Below are positions 7,705-20,439 of a stretch of 64,000 nucleotides of DNA, in pieces. How positions within the stretch are numbered: position 1 is the first letter of the stretch; every line of letters begins with the position of its first letter. The translations under genes and the position numbers were made by a program. The stretch is from Gracilibacillus orientalis (lineage in GTDB: Bacteria > Bacillota > Bacilli > Bacillales > Amphibacillaceae). The notes beneath the pieces are model-generated. The model did not search any database. It was not told the DNA's origin and was given only the letters and a program-made list of their open reading frames with translations. Location of the stretch: NCBI RefSeq assembly GCF_900114645.1, contig NZ_FOTR01000009.1:1-64000 (forward strand). The letters are read 5' to 3'.

Positions 7705-8664
7705 TTACGCATTTTCCATTGCACTTGAAGATTCTGTTTCATTTTCAGAGTTTGCATTGTCTTCTGATTCTGATGAGCTGTCTTCTGTTGAACTCTCATC
7801 TTCTACTGAACTGTCTTCTTCTACTGAACTGTCTTCTTCTGTTGAACTCTCATTTTCTGTTGAGCTATCTTCTTCCGTTGCATTGTCATTTTCCTCTGAA
7901 CCTTCGTCTTCCTTCTCTTCATCTTCTGTAGCTGGTTCCTTGTCTTCTTCCTCACCCTTATCAGGTGCTACAATCTTATTAATTGGTTGATTAATAAAAT
8001 CCTCTGGGTTGACCGGTGTTCCGTCTTTTCTTACTTCAAAATGTGTGTGAACACCATTATCTTGACCTAGTGTATTCTGCCCAGCTGTTCCGATGGTTTG
8101 ACCTTGCTTTAGCTCATTGCCCTTTTCTGCAAATACTTCGTCTAAACTAGCGTAGTACGTGGAAACGCCATGCTCATGCTCCATCTTTACTACTTTACCT
8201 AGTAATGGATCTTGCTTTACTTCTGTAACTGTTCCAGACAAAGATGCTGTTACATCAAATGCCTCATCGTCAGAAGTTGAGAGGGCAATTCCATCACTTT
8301 GGTAGTATTTGTTTTGATGTGAAATGAGCGCCTGTTCTTGTTCTTCTGCACCTGCACCATAATCATAAAATTTGGTCACGATTTCCACTTGCATGTCTTC
8401 TGAAACTGGCATCTCTAATACTTCCTGTTGTTGCATGACAGTAGTTGCGTCTTCTTCATCTTCTGCTTCTTGATCTGTTGCTAAATCATCTAGTTGATTT
8501 TCCATGTCCTCAGCTAAGTCTGGTGCTTGATTGATAGCATTTTGGTACCATAGAACTCCTGTTAAAAGTAGAGCAGCTACCGCTAAATATACAGCAGGAA
8601 AAAACCATCTTTTCTTGAAGATACGTTTCCAACTATTTTTTGAAACGTTCTTGTTTTCCTCCAT
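7705..8664 (-). CDS. spoIIQ: Forespore engulfment/channel protein SpoIIQ (degenerate M23/LytM domain)
   Basis: A 319-residue forespore membrane protein that pairs with SpoIIIAH across the septum during engulfment. A short basic cytoplasmic tail is followed by one transmembrane helix (about residues 21-42, WFFPAVYLAVAALLLTGVLW) and a LytM domain (about residues 110-225). In the domain, FDVTASLSGTVTEVKQDPLLG and GVHTHFEVRKDGTPVNPEDF are typical. The first zinc-ligand motif (HxGxD) reads SDGIA, losing both ligands, so it is probably non-catalytic, as in B. subtilis SpoIIQ. The last 80 residues are an unusual Ser/Glu/Asp-rich repeat (units like STEEDSS, SVEEDSS) ending SSSAMENA. The upstream region contains a sigma-F promoter match, and its own terminator follows. 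Confidence 0.93.
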   Translation of the reverse strand: MEENKNVSKNSWKRIFKKRWFFPAVYLAVAALLLTGVLWYQNAINQAPDLAEDMENQLDDLATDQEAEDEEDATTVMQQQEVLEMPVSEDMQVEIVTKFYDYGAGAEEQEQALISHQNKYYQSDGIALSTSDDEAFDVTASLSGTVTEVKQDPLLGKVVKMEHEHGVSTYYASLDEVFAEKGNELKQGQTIGTAGQNTLGQDNGVHTHFEVRKDGTPVNPEDFINQPINKIVAPDKGEEEDKEPATEDEEKEDEGSEENDNATEEDSSTENESSTEEDSSVEEDSSVEDESSTEDSSSESEDNANSENETESSSAMENA

Positions 8665-8684
8665 TATGCATCACCTCAGCAACC

Positions 8685-8713
8685 ATTGTGATCATAAAGA
8701 GGAAATTTTATAC
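8685..8713 (-). promoter_or_regulatory. Candidate sigma-F promoter of spoIIQ
   Basis: On the minus strand GTATA (8709-8713), a 15-base spacer and GATCACAAT (8685-8693) match the forespore sigma-F pattern GTATA-N15-GGNNANANT with one mismatch. It ends about 20 bases before the spoIIQ ATG. B. subtilis spoIIQ is sigma-F dependent, so both position and identity fit. Confidence 0.6.
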
Positions 8714-8721
8714 ATGTTTTT

Positions 8722-9780
8722 TTATTTTTTTGCTAAAAGCGTCGGCGTTGCCTTTTCTAGCGTACTCACTTGTACACCCTTGTAGTAATATTCTATGATC
8801 TCTTTATATGTTTTGCCTTCTTGCGCCATCCCGTTTGCCCCGTATTGACTCATTCCTACACCATGACCATTTCCCTTTGTTGTAAACACATAATGATCAT
8901 CCTTTTTGGTAATCGTGAAATCACTTGATGGTAGTTGAAGAAGATCCCGAATATCGCGTCCTGAGAAGGTGGTTCCGCCAATTGCTGCCGTCTCTACCCG
9001 TTTGCTTTCTGTTCTTGTCAGTTGAAAATCTTTTACTGATTCTGAGAGATTGATATCTAATTTTTCTTCCAAATCTGCTATAGTGAATATTTTTTGATCG
9101 ATAAATTTAGGAGATATTTCTTCATCCCATGGACTTTCGACAGATCGTAAATAAGGCAATTCACCTTCCCAATAATCTTCGGAGTTTTCCGTATAGCCAT
9201 TACTTGTTGAAAAAAAGGATGCAGTGATTGGTTCATTACTGTACGTAATAATCTCTCCTTGGGTCGCTGCAACTGCTTCCGTTATTTTATCGATTTTCCA
9301 ATGGTAATCACTACCCCAAATTTGTCTTAGTTCGTCTCCATTTTTATATACTTGATGTTCGATGGTGTCTTTCACATCAGCTCCACCAGTCAATTCCTTT
9401 TTATTTTCTTGCATCAGAAATCGTACGATAAAGGTTCTTGCTGCCATTGCCTGAGCTTTTAATGCTTCGATCTCAAAGTCTGCAGGCATTTCGGAGGCAA
9501 CCACATGAGTTACATACTCCTCTAATGGGATTTGTTCCACTTCACTTGTTTCCGATCGTAATACATGGACATCAAATGGAGATTCTAATGAAATGGGTGT
9601 TTCGGTTGTTGTTTTGCTAGCTGTTTCCGTTTCTACAGATGCTTGAGATGAATCATCCCCTGTAAAAGGTATAACAATAAGGGTTGGGATGATAAACATT
9701 AATGTAAGTAATGTGGAGATGACGATGATAGTTGGTAATTTCCAGTTGGTTAGTGATTGTTTATTCTGCCATCTGGCCAT
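8722..9780 (-). CDS. spoIID: Stage II sporulation protein D (peptidoglycan lytic transglycosylase)
   Basis: A 352-residue mother-cell membrane enzyme that cuts glycan strands in the septal wall during engulfment, as part of the SpoIID-SpoIIM-SpoIIP machine. An N-terminal membrane anchor lies at about residues 15-38 (LPTIIVISTLLTLMFIIPTLIVI). The SpoIID/LytB domain follows, with LEEYVTHVVASEMPADFEIEALKAQAMAARTF, the SNGYTENSEDYW region and the conserved C-terminal GHGVGMSQYGANGMA. AGAGGAGG lies before the ATG. The gene is separated from murAA by a repeat-filled 428-bp gap, and from spoIIQ by 57 bp that holds the spoIIQ promoter. Confidence 0.95.
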   Translation of the reverse strand: MARWQNKQSLTNWKLPTIIVISTLLTLMFIIPTLIVIPFTGDDSSQASVETETASKTTTETPISLESPFDVHVLRSETSEVEQIPLEEYVTHVVASEMPADFEIEALKAQAMAARTFIVRFLMQENKKELTGGADVKDTIEHQVYKNGDELRQIWGSDYHWKIDKITEAVAATQGEIITYSNEPITASFFSTSNGYTENSEDYWEGELPYLRSVESPWDEEISPKFIDQKIFTIADLEEKLDINLSESVKDFQLTRTESKRVETAAIGGTTFSGRDIRDLLQLPSSDFTITKKDDHYVFTTKGNGHGVGMSQYGANGMAQEGKTYKEIIEYYYKGVQVSTLEKATPTLLAKK

Positions 9781-9893
9781 GGATAACCTCCTCTGTGTTT
9801 CTTATGATTCTACTCTATCTTATTCATGAGAATAGGAGATTAGAACAAATAAAAGCTCAAAACGTCGATTAGAGAGTGGGCTTGGACTTTTCA

Positions 9894-10043
9894 TATAATC
9901 AGGCGTCGTGCTCTTTTTTTGATGTGTGAATCGCTTATAAATGCGTATAATCAGGAGTCATGCTCTTTTTGATGCGTGAATCTCTTATAAAAGTATATAA
10001 TCGGGATTCATGCTCTTTTTTTGATGCTGAATCGCTTAAATAG
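9894..10043. repeat. Tandem repeat, three diverged copies of 50-52 bp
   Basis: Copies start at 9894, 9946 and 9996. The shared pattern is TATAATC-GG-[GA]-TCATGCTC, a T run of 5-7, GATG..TGAATC[GT]C, then TTATAAA. Copy 1 and copy 2 differ mainly in the T-run length and a few substitutions. No coding potential is seen. The run-length differences suggest slippage. Confidence 0.75.
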
Positions 10044-10167
10044 TTTTGGCAAGCGCATGTATTCTTTTGTAACGTCTCCTAGCAATTAACAACCATCCAA
10101 ATGATAGGGGACAAATCCATAGTACGGTAGAGAAATGATTTTGTTATCTTCATTTTATCGTACAATG

Positions 10168-10207
10168 AAAAAAGAGGACTAGCTTTTATTAAAGCTGTCC
10201 TCTTTTT
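10168..10207. terminator. Terminator of murAA
   Basis: AAAAAAGAGGAC and GTCCTCTTTTT form the outer stem, and AGCTTT / AAAGCT the inner stem. The hairpin directly follows the murAA stop and is U-rich in both directions. Confidence 0.9.
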
Positions 10208-10208
10208 A

Positions 10209-11516
10209 TTATTGTACTTCTACTTGTTGTTGTACTCCGGTTATAATAGTGGTTTCTCCTTGGTTTACCCTTTCAATATCTGCTCCTAAACTAGCAAACT
10301 TCTTTGTAATATCCACATATCCTCTGTCGATATGATAGAGAGAAGTTACACGAGTATATCCTTCTGCTACCAATCCAGCTAAAATCAAGGCTGCTCCGGC
10401 ACGTAAATCAGTCGCGGCTACTTCTGCCCCCTGAAGGCTAACAGGGCCTTCTACGATGACACTACGCCCTTCTATCTTTAATTTAGCGTTCATTCTGCGG
10501 AATTCCTCGACATGCATAAAGCGATTTTCAAAAACGGTTTCAGTAATCACACCCGTACCTGATGCCTGTAACATCAATGCCATCATTTGTGATTGCATAT
10601 CTGTCGGAAATCCTGGGTGTGGTAATGTTTTGATATCAGTAGATTTTAATTTTTTGGGACCGATCACTCGGATGCCATTTTTCTCTTCATTAATTTTAAC
10701 GCCCATTTCTTCCATTTTGGAAACAAGGGCACGAACATGCTCAATCTCAGCGTTGTCTATTAAAACATTACCACCTGTAATAGCTGCTGCTACCATAAAT
10801 GTTCCTGCTTCGATACGGTCTGGAATAATCGTATGCTCTACTCCGCGAAGCTGGTCGACACCTTCGATCTTAATTGTCTCTGTGCCTGCACCTACAATTT
10901 TAGCACCCATTTTGTTTAAATAATTCGCCAAATCAACTATTTCCGGCTCTTTTGCCGTATTTTCGATAACAGTTTTTCCTTTTGCAAGTGCGGCTGCCAT
11001 CATAATGTTCTCCGTTGCACCAACACTAGGCATATCTAAATAAATCTTTGCCCCTTTTAATCTATCTCTAGTAGAGACCTCGACAAAGCCATTACCAACA
11101 TGGACTTCAGCCCCCATAGCTTCAAATCCTTTTAAATGCAGGTCTATTGGTCGTGATCCAATTGCACATCCACCAGGTAATGCTACTTTCGCATGACCAT
11201 AACGTGCTAAAAGAGGCCCTAAAACCAGGACAGATGCTCGCATTTTTCTTACATATTCAAAAGGCGCTTCCGTTAATAATGGTTTTGTAGCATCAACTGT
11301 TACAGTATTTTTTTGATAGTTAACTTCTGCATTCATATGCGTTATTACTTGATTTATTGTGTGTACATCTGCCAAAGCAGGTACTTCGTGTATAATGCTT
11401 TTCCCTTCACTTGCGATTATACTTGCGGCAATGACAGGCAGTACGGCATTTTTCGCTCCCTCAATTCTTACGGTACCATTTAACTGCCTACCACCACGTA
11501 CGATGATATTTTCCAA
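10209..11516 (-). CDS. murAA: UDP-N-acetylglucosamine 1-carboxyvinyltransferase MurAA
   Basis: A 435-residue enzyme of the first committed step of peptidoglycan synthesis. It transfers enolpyruvate from PEP to UDP-GlcNAc and is the fosfomycin target. N-terminal [12 protein letters not shown] and the active-site loop [18 protein letters not shown] with Cys117 are intact, and [15 protein letters not shown] is the conserved C-terminal block. The start is TTG, with GAGGAG 8 bases before it. Position between spoIID and ywmB-ywzB-atp is the B. subtilis murAA locus. A second paralogue (murAB) lies at 37.7 kb. Confidence 0.96.
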   Translation of the reverse strand: MENIIVRGGRQLNGTVRIEGAKNAVLPVIAASIIASEGKSIIHEVPALADVHTINQVITHMNAEVNYQKNTVTVDATKPLLTEAPFEYVRKMRASVLVLGPLLARYGHAKVALPGGCAIGSRPIDLHLKGFEAMGAEVHVGNGFVEVSTRDRLKGAKIYLDMPSVGATENIMMAAALAKGKTVIENTAKEPEIVDLANYLNKMGAKIVGAGTETIKIEGVDQLRGVEHTIIPDRIEAGTFMVAAAITGGNVLIDNAEIEHVRALVSKMEEMGVKINEEKNGIRVIGPKKLKSTDIKTLPHPGFPTDMQSQMMALMLQASGTGVITETVFENRFMHVEEFRRMNAKLKIEGRSVIVEGPVSLQGAEVAATDLRAGAALILAGLVAEGYTRVTSLYHIDRGYVDITKKFASLGADIERVNQGETTIITGVQQQVEVQ

Positions 11517-11551
11517 GGCTCATTCTCCTCTGTAGACCATATTCATTATTA

Positions 11552-12271
11552 TTAGTATTCATGTATTAGGATAGGTGTTCCTATAGTGACTGTTGTCCGA
11601 TCCCCTATCCGCTCTCTTACAGCGATTTGCAAATTAATTTCTTCATCATTTTGCTTCAATTTATTTTCCCATTTTGGTGTAAAGCCAGTCCATGTATTAA
11701 AATGCGGCTCTTTCGTTTCGTCGATTATTGTCATATTCAGTGTCGATTTTACAAAATCTATAAAACAAACAATATCTATAATACCATCTTTCCATGCATC
11801 AACACAAGAAAAATATTGCGCATTCTCTGTAAATAATTCATTAGTCATTGAATTAATTTTTTCTTTGTACACTTTTAGCACTGCTGGTGCTGTTTCTGTC
11901 ATGGAAATAGTATAAATAACTTGGTACTGATTTTCTTGTTCGTTTGTGCGTACTAATAAGAGAGTTTCGGTAATGTCACTGTTTTCTTGTCGGTCTGAAT
12001 CGAATTTTAGACGATTATGTTCTTCATCATTTTTTTGTATAGTAAGTTGATACCCGTTGATTTTCGAAATAAAACTATCTATATCTGAAATTTCCATTGA
12101 TTCTCTAATAGTAGTTTGCAAGTTTGATAGTTTTAGATTCTGCTCTTCCACTAGTTCTATCATATCGTCTATTTCCTTTTGATTGGCTATATTTGTTTTT
12201 GTCTCAATAAATAATTGGTCTACAAAAAACATCATTCCTACTGTCGCAAGCAATATAAATAAATACTTCAT
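11552..12271 (-). CDS. ywmB: YwmB-family secreted or membrane-anchored protein
   Basis: A 239-residue protein of unknown function. A short hydrophobic N-terminus (KYLFILLATVGMMFFVDQLF) looks like a signal peptide or anchor. The rest is a soluble extracytoplasmic domain, with MTETAPAVLKVYKEKINSMTNELFTENAQYFSCVDAW and FTPKWENKL as its recognisable YwmB-type blocks. The family lies between murAA and ywzB in Bacillaceae and is sometimes described as TATA-box-binding-like only by fold. It is 35 bp upstream of murAA and probably co-transcribed with it. Identification rests on position and general sequence character. Confidence 0.75.
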   Translation of the reverse strand: MKYLFILLATVGMMFFVDQLFIETKTNIANQKEIDDMIELVEEQNLKLSNLQTTIRESMEISDIDSFISKINGYQLTIQKNDEEHNRLKFDSDRQENSDITETLLLVRTNEQENQYQVIYTISMTETAPAVLKVYKEKINSMTNELFTENAQYFSCVDAWKDGIIDIVCFIDFVKSTLNMTIIDETKEPHFNTWTGFTPKWENKLKQNDEEINLQIAVRERIGDRTTVTIGTPILIHEY

Positions 12272-12362
12272 TTCCCCGCACTCCTTTTTTATTAGAAGTA
12301 TTGGCAGGAAATAAAGTATTCATACTCTTTTTTATTATTTTGTTATGGAAATGACCGGCGTA

Positions 12363-12596
12363 CTAAAAAAGGTAAATTATTTGTTGTGACCACTTTAAGA
12401 AGTCTAAGAAAAAATTACTCACGGTTGAACCAATGGCTATAGTGATGAAGATAACTAATATTCGTGCTTCATACACTTTATTCTTTCTAAATAATTCATC
12501 GAAATTAAGTGCTTGAAGGACTTGCCACGTAATAACAATAAAAATGAGATGGGACAACATCCCGATCAAGCCCTCTTGCCCTAAAGTTTGCATCAT
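12363..12596 (-). CDS. ywzB: DUF1146-family membrane protein YwzB
   Basis: A 77-residue protein with two predicted membrane helices (about residues 12-30, LSHLIFIVITWQVLQALNF, and 45-68, ILVIFITIAIGSTVSNFFLDFL). The WQVLQALNF..LF motif between them and the length are typical of DUF1146/YwzB, which sits between ywmB and atpC in Bacillaceae. Its function is unknown. It is probably the first gene of a ywzB-ywmB-murAA unit. GAGGGA lies a few bases upstream. Confidence 0.85.
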   Translation of the reverse strand: MMQTLGQEGLIGMLSHLIFIVITWQVLQALNFDELFRKNKVYEARILVIFITIAIGSTVSNFFLDFLKWSQQIIYLF

Positions 12597-12898
12597 ATTA
12601 TATCCCTCGTTTACTTGTTTTTTTCTATTTTAACATATCTATTGGAGATTCGCCTTTATCAGATATACTTCGATATTTCCCGGGAAATTTAGCTAAAATT
12701 TTTTATTATTAGGTCTACCGCTGTAATAGCCCCCCATTTTATTCCATATTAGAATTAGAGGCTAGTCTGAGGTATGAGAAAAGAACATAGAATAGTTAAT
12801 ATGGTGGAGATGAGTGAGTATTGATCAAAATAGATTTACTATCAACTTAAAAAAGGGCTGCACTCAACCTAAATGATTGAGGCAGCCCCTTTTCATAG
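12597..12898. other. Intergenic region between atpC and ywzB
   Basis: About 300 AT-rich bases with the atp operon terminator at the atpC end (12850-12893). I see no gene and no confident promoter for ywzB. Confidence 0.5.
12850..12893. terminator. Terminator of the ATP synthase operon
   Basis: AAAAGGGCTG and CAGCCCCTTTT with inner CTCAA / TTGAG form a long stem directly after the atpC stop, with U runs on both sides. Confidence 0.9.
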
Positions 12899-13309
<411 letters not shown>

Positions 13310-13334
13310 TTAGGCTGAAATGAAGTGGGTAAGT

Positions 13335-13353
13335 GGGACAGTTCGTCTGTCCC
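13335..13353. repeat. Short GGGACAG foldback between atpD and atpC
   Basis: GGGACAG and CTGTCCC face each other across 5 bases, extended by TGGGT / ACCCA outside. A similar GGACAAG / CTTGTCC foldback rich in GGGGACAGGGG lies at 29345-29369. It sits in an intercistronic gap of the operon and has no U run, so it is not a terminator. Confidence 0.55.
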
Positions 13354-13361
13354 CTGACCCA

Positions 13362-14777
<1,416 letters not shown>

Positions 14778-14808
14778 CTAACTAAAGATTTACTACCGTA
14801 CGATTGTA

Positions 14809-15678
<870 letters not shown>

Positions 15679-15755
15679 TCACCGCCCTTTCCTAAAAGGT
15701 TGAACGCTATTACTAACAAAATGTCGCTAACCCGACACTTTCGCTTTTTCTATCA

Positions 15756-17270
<1,515 letters not shown>

Positions 17271-17285
17271 TCACCCCTATCGTCC

Positions 17286-17828
17286 TTAATTTGCTCTCGC
17301 GATTTGTCGTTCGAGACGATCCAATTTGCCTTTGACAGAACCGTCATATACCGTGTTGCCAACTTTGACCCTGACACCACCGATAACGGATGGATCGATC
17401 TTGTTATTTATCTTCAACGTTTTTACATTCAATTTCTTGATGAACACATTTTCGATTTCCTCTTTTTCCGCATCTAATAATGCACGAACCGAATAGACAG
17501 TTGCTTCCTTCACACCTTTTGCTTTGTTAGCAAAAGTGATAAAGTGATCGACAACATCTGGAACAATCGATTCATTGTGGCGATCTACAAGTAACGAAAG
17601 TGTATGTAATACATCCTTCGAAAAGCCCGTGAACGCTTCATTAAGTAGCTGCTTTTTCTTTTCTGCTTCTACTTTTGGATGTTGTAGGAATTGAAGAAAT
17701 GCTTCATTCGTTTGGAAAACTTCTTTGACTGTTGTCAATTCTGTTTCCAGGAAATCAATTGTTTCCTTTTCTGCACCGATTTGAAAAAGAGCTTCTGCAT
17801 AACGCTTTGCTACATTCGTTTTACTCAT
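17286..17828 (-). CDS. atpH: F1Fo ATP synthase subunit delta
   Basis: A 180-residue peripheral-stalk subunit linking the b dimer to the top of F1. The N-terminus VAKRYAEALFQIG and C-terminus NNKIDPSVIGGVRVKVGNTVYDGSVKGKLDRL are family signatures. The start codon overlaps the atpF stop by 4 bases, implying translational coupling. Confidence 0.96.
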   Translation of the reverse strand: MSKTNVAKRYAEALFQIGAEKETIDFLETELTTVKEVFQTNEAFLQFLQHPKVEAEKKKQLLNEAFTGFSKDVLHTLSLLVDRHNESIVPDVVDHFITFANKAKGVKEATVYSVRALLDAEKEEIENVFIKKLNVKTLKINNKIDPSVIGGVRVKVGNTVYDGSVKGKLDRLERQIARAN

Positions 17829-18352
17829 TGCTCTTCTCCTACCTCTTTCATGTACTCACTGATCAACTGTTCTTGATCCTCTACACTAATTTCTTTTTCA
17901 ATCACCTTAGTAGCAATTTGAACAGACAATGATGCCACTTGTGCTTGAAGTGCTTCAACTGCTTTTTCTTTCTCGCGTGCGATATCTTCTTCTGCAGACT
18001 TCTTAATACGAACTGATGCTTCGTTTGCTGCTTCGATAATCGCCTTTTCCTGTTGTTGACCAGCCTTTTTCGCATCTTCAATAATTTGTTGTGCTTCCTG
18101 ACGTGTTGCTTTTAATTGTTCGTTTGCTTCATGTGATGCTTTTTCTGCATCCGTACGGTTCTTTTCAGCTGTATCAATTTCATTTGCAATATGGTTTTCA
18201 CGTTCTTCCATTTTGTTCAATAATGGACCCCACGCGTACTTTCTCAATAGCCATAGTAAAGCTAAAAAACTGACAATGGCAAACAACATATTTCCGCCCT
18301 GTAAACCGCCGATTGAAGCTTGAATGATGAGTCCATCTGTTAAAAGTTGCAC
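17825..18352 (-). CDS. atpF: F1Fo ATP synthase subunit b
   Basis: A 175-residue peripheral-stalk subunit. It has one N-terminal membrane helix (about residues 20-38, NMLFAIVSFLALLWLLRKYAWGPL) followed by a long charged amphipathic coiled coil. I chose the GTG at 18352 because GGAAGGAG lies 8 bases before it. The GTG at 18361 overlaps that site. It is coupled to atpH by a 4-base overlap and separated from atpE by 173 bp that contains a stem-loop. Confidence 0.95.
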   Translation of the reverse strand: MQLLTDGLIIQASIGGLQGGNMLFAIVSFLALLWLLRKYAWGPLLNKMEERENHIANEIDTAEKNRTDAEKASHEANEQLKATRQEAQQIIEDAKKAGQQQEKAIIEAANEASVRIKKSAEEDIAREKEKAVEALQAQVASLSVQIATKVIEKEISVEDQEQLISEYMKEVGEEQ

Positions 18353-18471
18353 AGTGTTCACTCCTTCCCACGATTAATCATCTATTTCGCTCTAACATTA
18401 CATTCTTTTTTGTGTTGCTTTTTCGCTCCGAGTTTTTCTACCCGGCGCTCTTTGCTTTTCTTTTTACAAAG

Positions 18472-18508
18472 GAATGGCGAAGGTTGTCTTAGACGAACTT
18501 CGCCATTC
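18472..18508 (-). other. Intercistronic hairpin between atpE and atpF
   Basis: GAATGGCGAAG and CTTCGCCATTC form a perfect 11-bp stem with a 15-base loop just after atpE, without a downstream U run. Such a structure can protect the upstream message. The c subunit is needed in excess over the other subunits, so stabilisation of atpE mRNA is a plausible role (inference). Confidence 0.6.
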
Positions 18509-18525
18509 TATCAGATTAAGTATGA

Positions 18526-18765
<240 letters not shown>

Positions 18766-18778
18766 TTATTTTTTTATT

Positions 18779-19893
<1,115 letters not shown>

Positions 19894-19895
19894 GG

Positions 19896-20117
19896 TTACT
19901 CGTCTCCCGTTAAATCTCGTACGTAATGAATGGTTCCGTATAAACCGGCTCCTAAACCCAAAAGTAGTCCGATCACTAATAAAAGTGGTGATGTGGATAG
20001 ATATTTGTCCATAACTTTCCCTATTAACAAGCCAATTAATGGCGCACCGACAATTTGTGACAAAATAGCACTATAAATCGCCAGACCTCGGTAAGGGCTC
20101 TTTTTTGGTGGTGACAT
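19896..20117 (-). CDS. atpZ: AtpZ/AtpI-family small membrane protein
   Basis: A 73-residue protein with two membrane helices (about residues 10-34 and 42-63, LLLVIGLLLGLGAGLYGTIHYV) separated by KVMDKYLSTS, the layout of AtpZ. In alkaliphilic Bacillus AtpZ with AtpI has been linked to Mg/Ca uptake and ATP synthase assembly. It is the first gene of the operon, with AGGAG 7 bases before the ATG and a strong promoter about 130 bp upstream. Confidence 0.85.
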   Translation of the reverse strand: MSPPKKSPYRGLAIYSAILSQIVGAPLIGLLIGKVMDKYLSTSPLLLVIGLLLGLGAGLYGTIHYVRDLTGDE

Positions 20118-20439
20118 TTACTCACTCCTATTATACAAAACGTGTCACTTATGTATGAAGGAAGAAAACCTCACATATACATGTGTTATTTTCCTCTGCA
20201 GTGATTTTGTCACAGCCCTGTAACCCTTATCATCCACACTAAATTAGCATACAATAGGGGTCATCTATTGTCAATCGATTTAACAGACAAAAACCAAAAA
20301 TAAACGGACAAGTTTCCACACTTTTTGGCAGATCCCTTTTCCCACTAGTCCTCGCGTAATATCAGTGATTTTTCGAAAATATTGTGAATATTCTTTCGAG
20401 TTTCGAAACAACTCATTTTGCCTGGGTTTGAAGGACATA
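20118..20439. other. Intergenic region upstream of the atp operon
   Basis: 322 bases with the atp promoter at 20246-20274 and a leader of roughly 120 bases. The part next to the subtilase gene (20280-20439) shows no gene and no clear terminator. Confidence 0.6.
20246..20274 (-). promoter_or_regulatory. Sigma-A promoter of the ATP synthase operon
   Basis: On the minus strand TTGACA (20269-20274), a 17-base spacer and TATGCT (20246-20251) form a near-consensus vegetative promoter about 130 bases before the atpZ start, as expected for a strongly expressed housekeeping operon. Confidence 0.85.

Larger units (their letters stand above)
9781..10208. other. Intergenic region between murAA and spoIID
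   Basis: 428 bases without a gene. It holds the terminator of murAA (10168-10207), the 50-52-bp tandem repeat (9894-10043) and, nearest spoIID, about 100 AT-rich bases. A sigma-E promoter is expected there; CATAAGAA about 35 bases before the ATG is only a weak match. Confidence 0.5.

Noticed and set aside
7551-7990. Several frames opposite or beside the spoIIQ tail (82, 89 and 77 codons)
   Set aside because: They arise from the repetitive Ser/Glu codons of the spoIIQ tail and its terminator.
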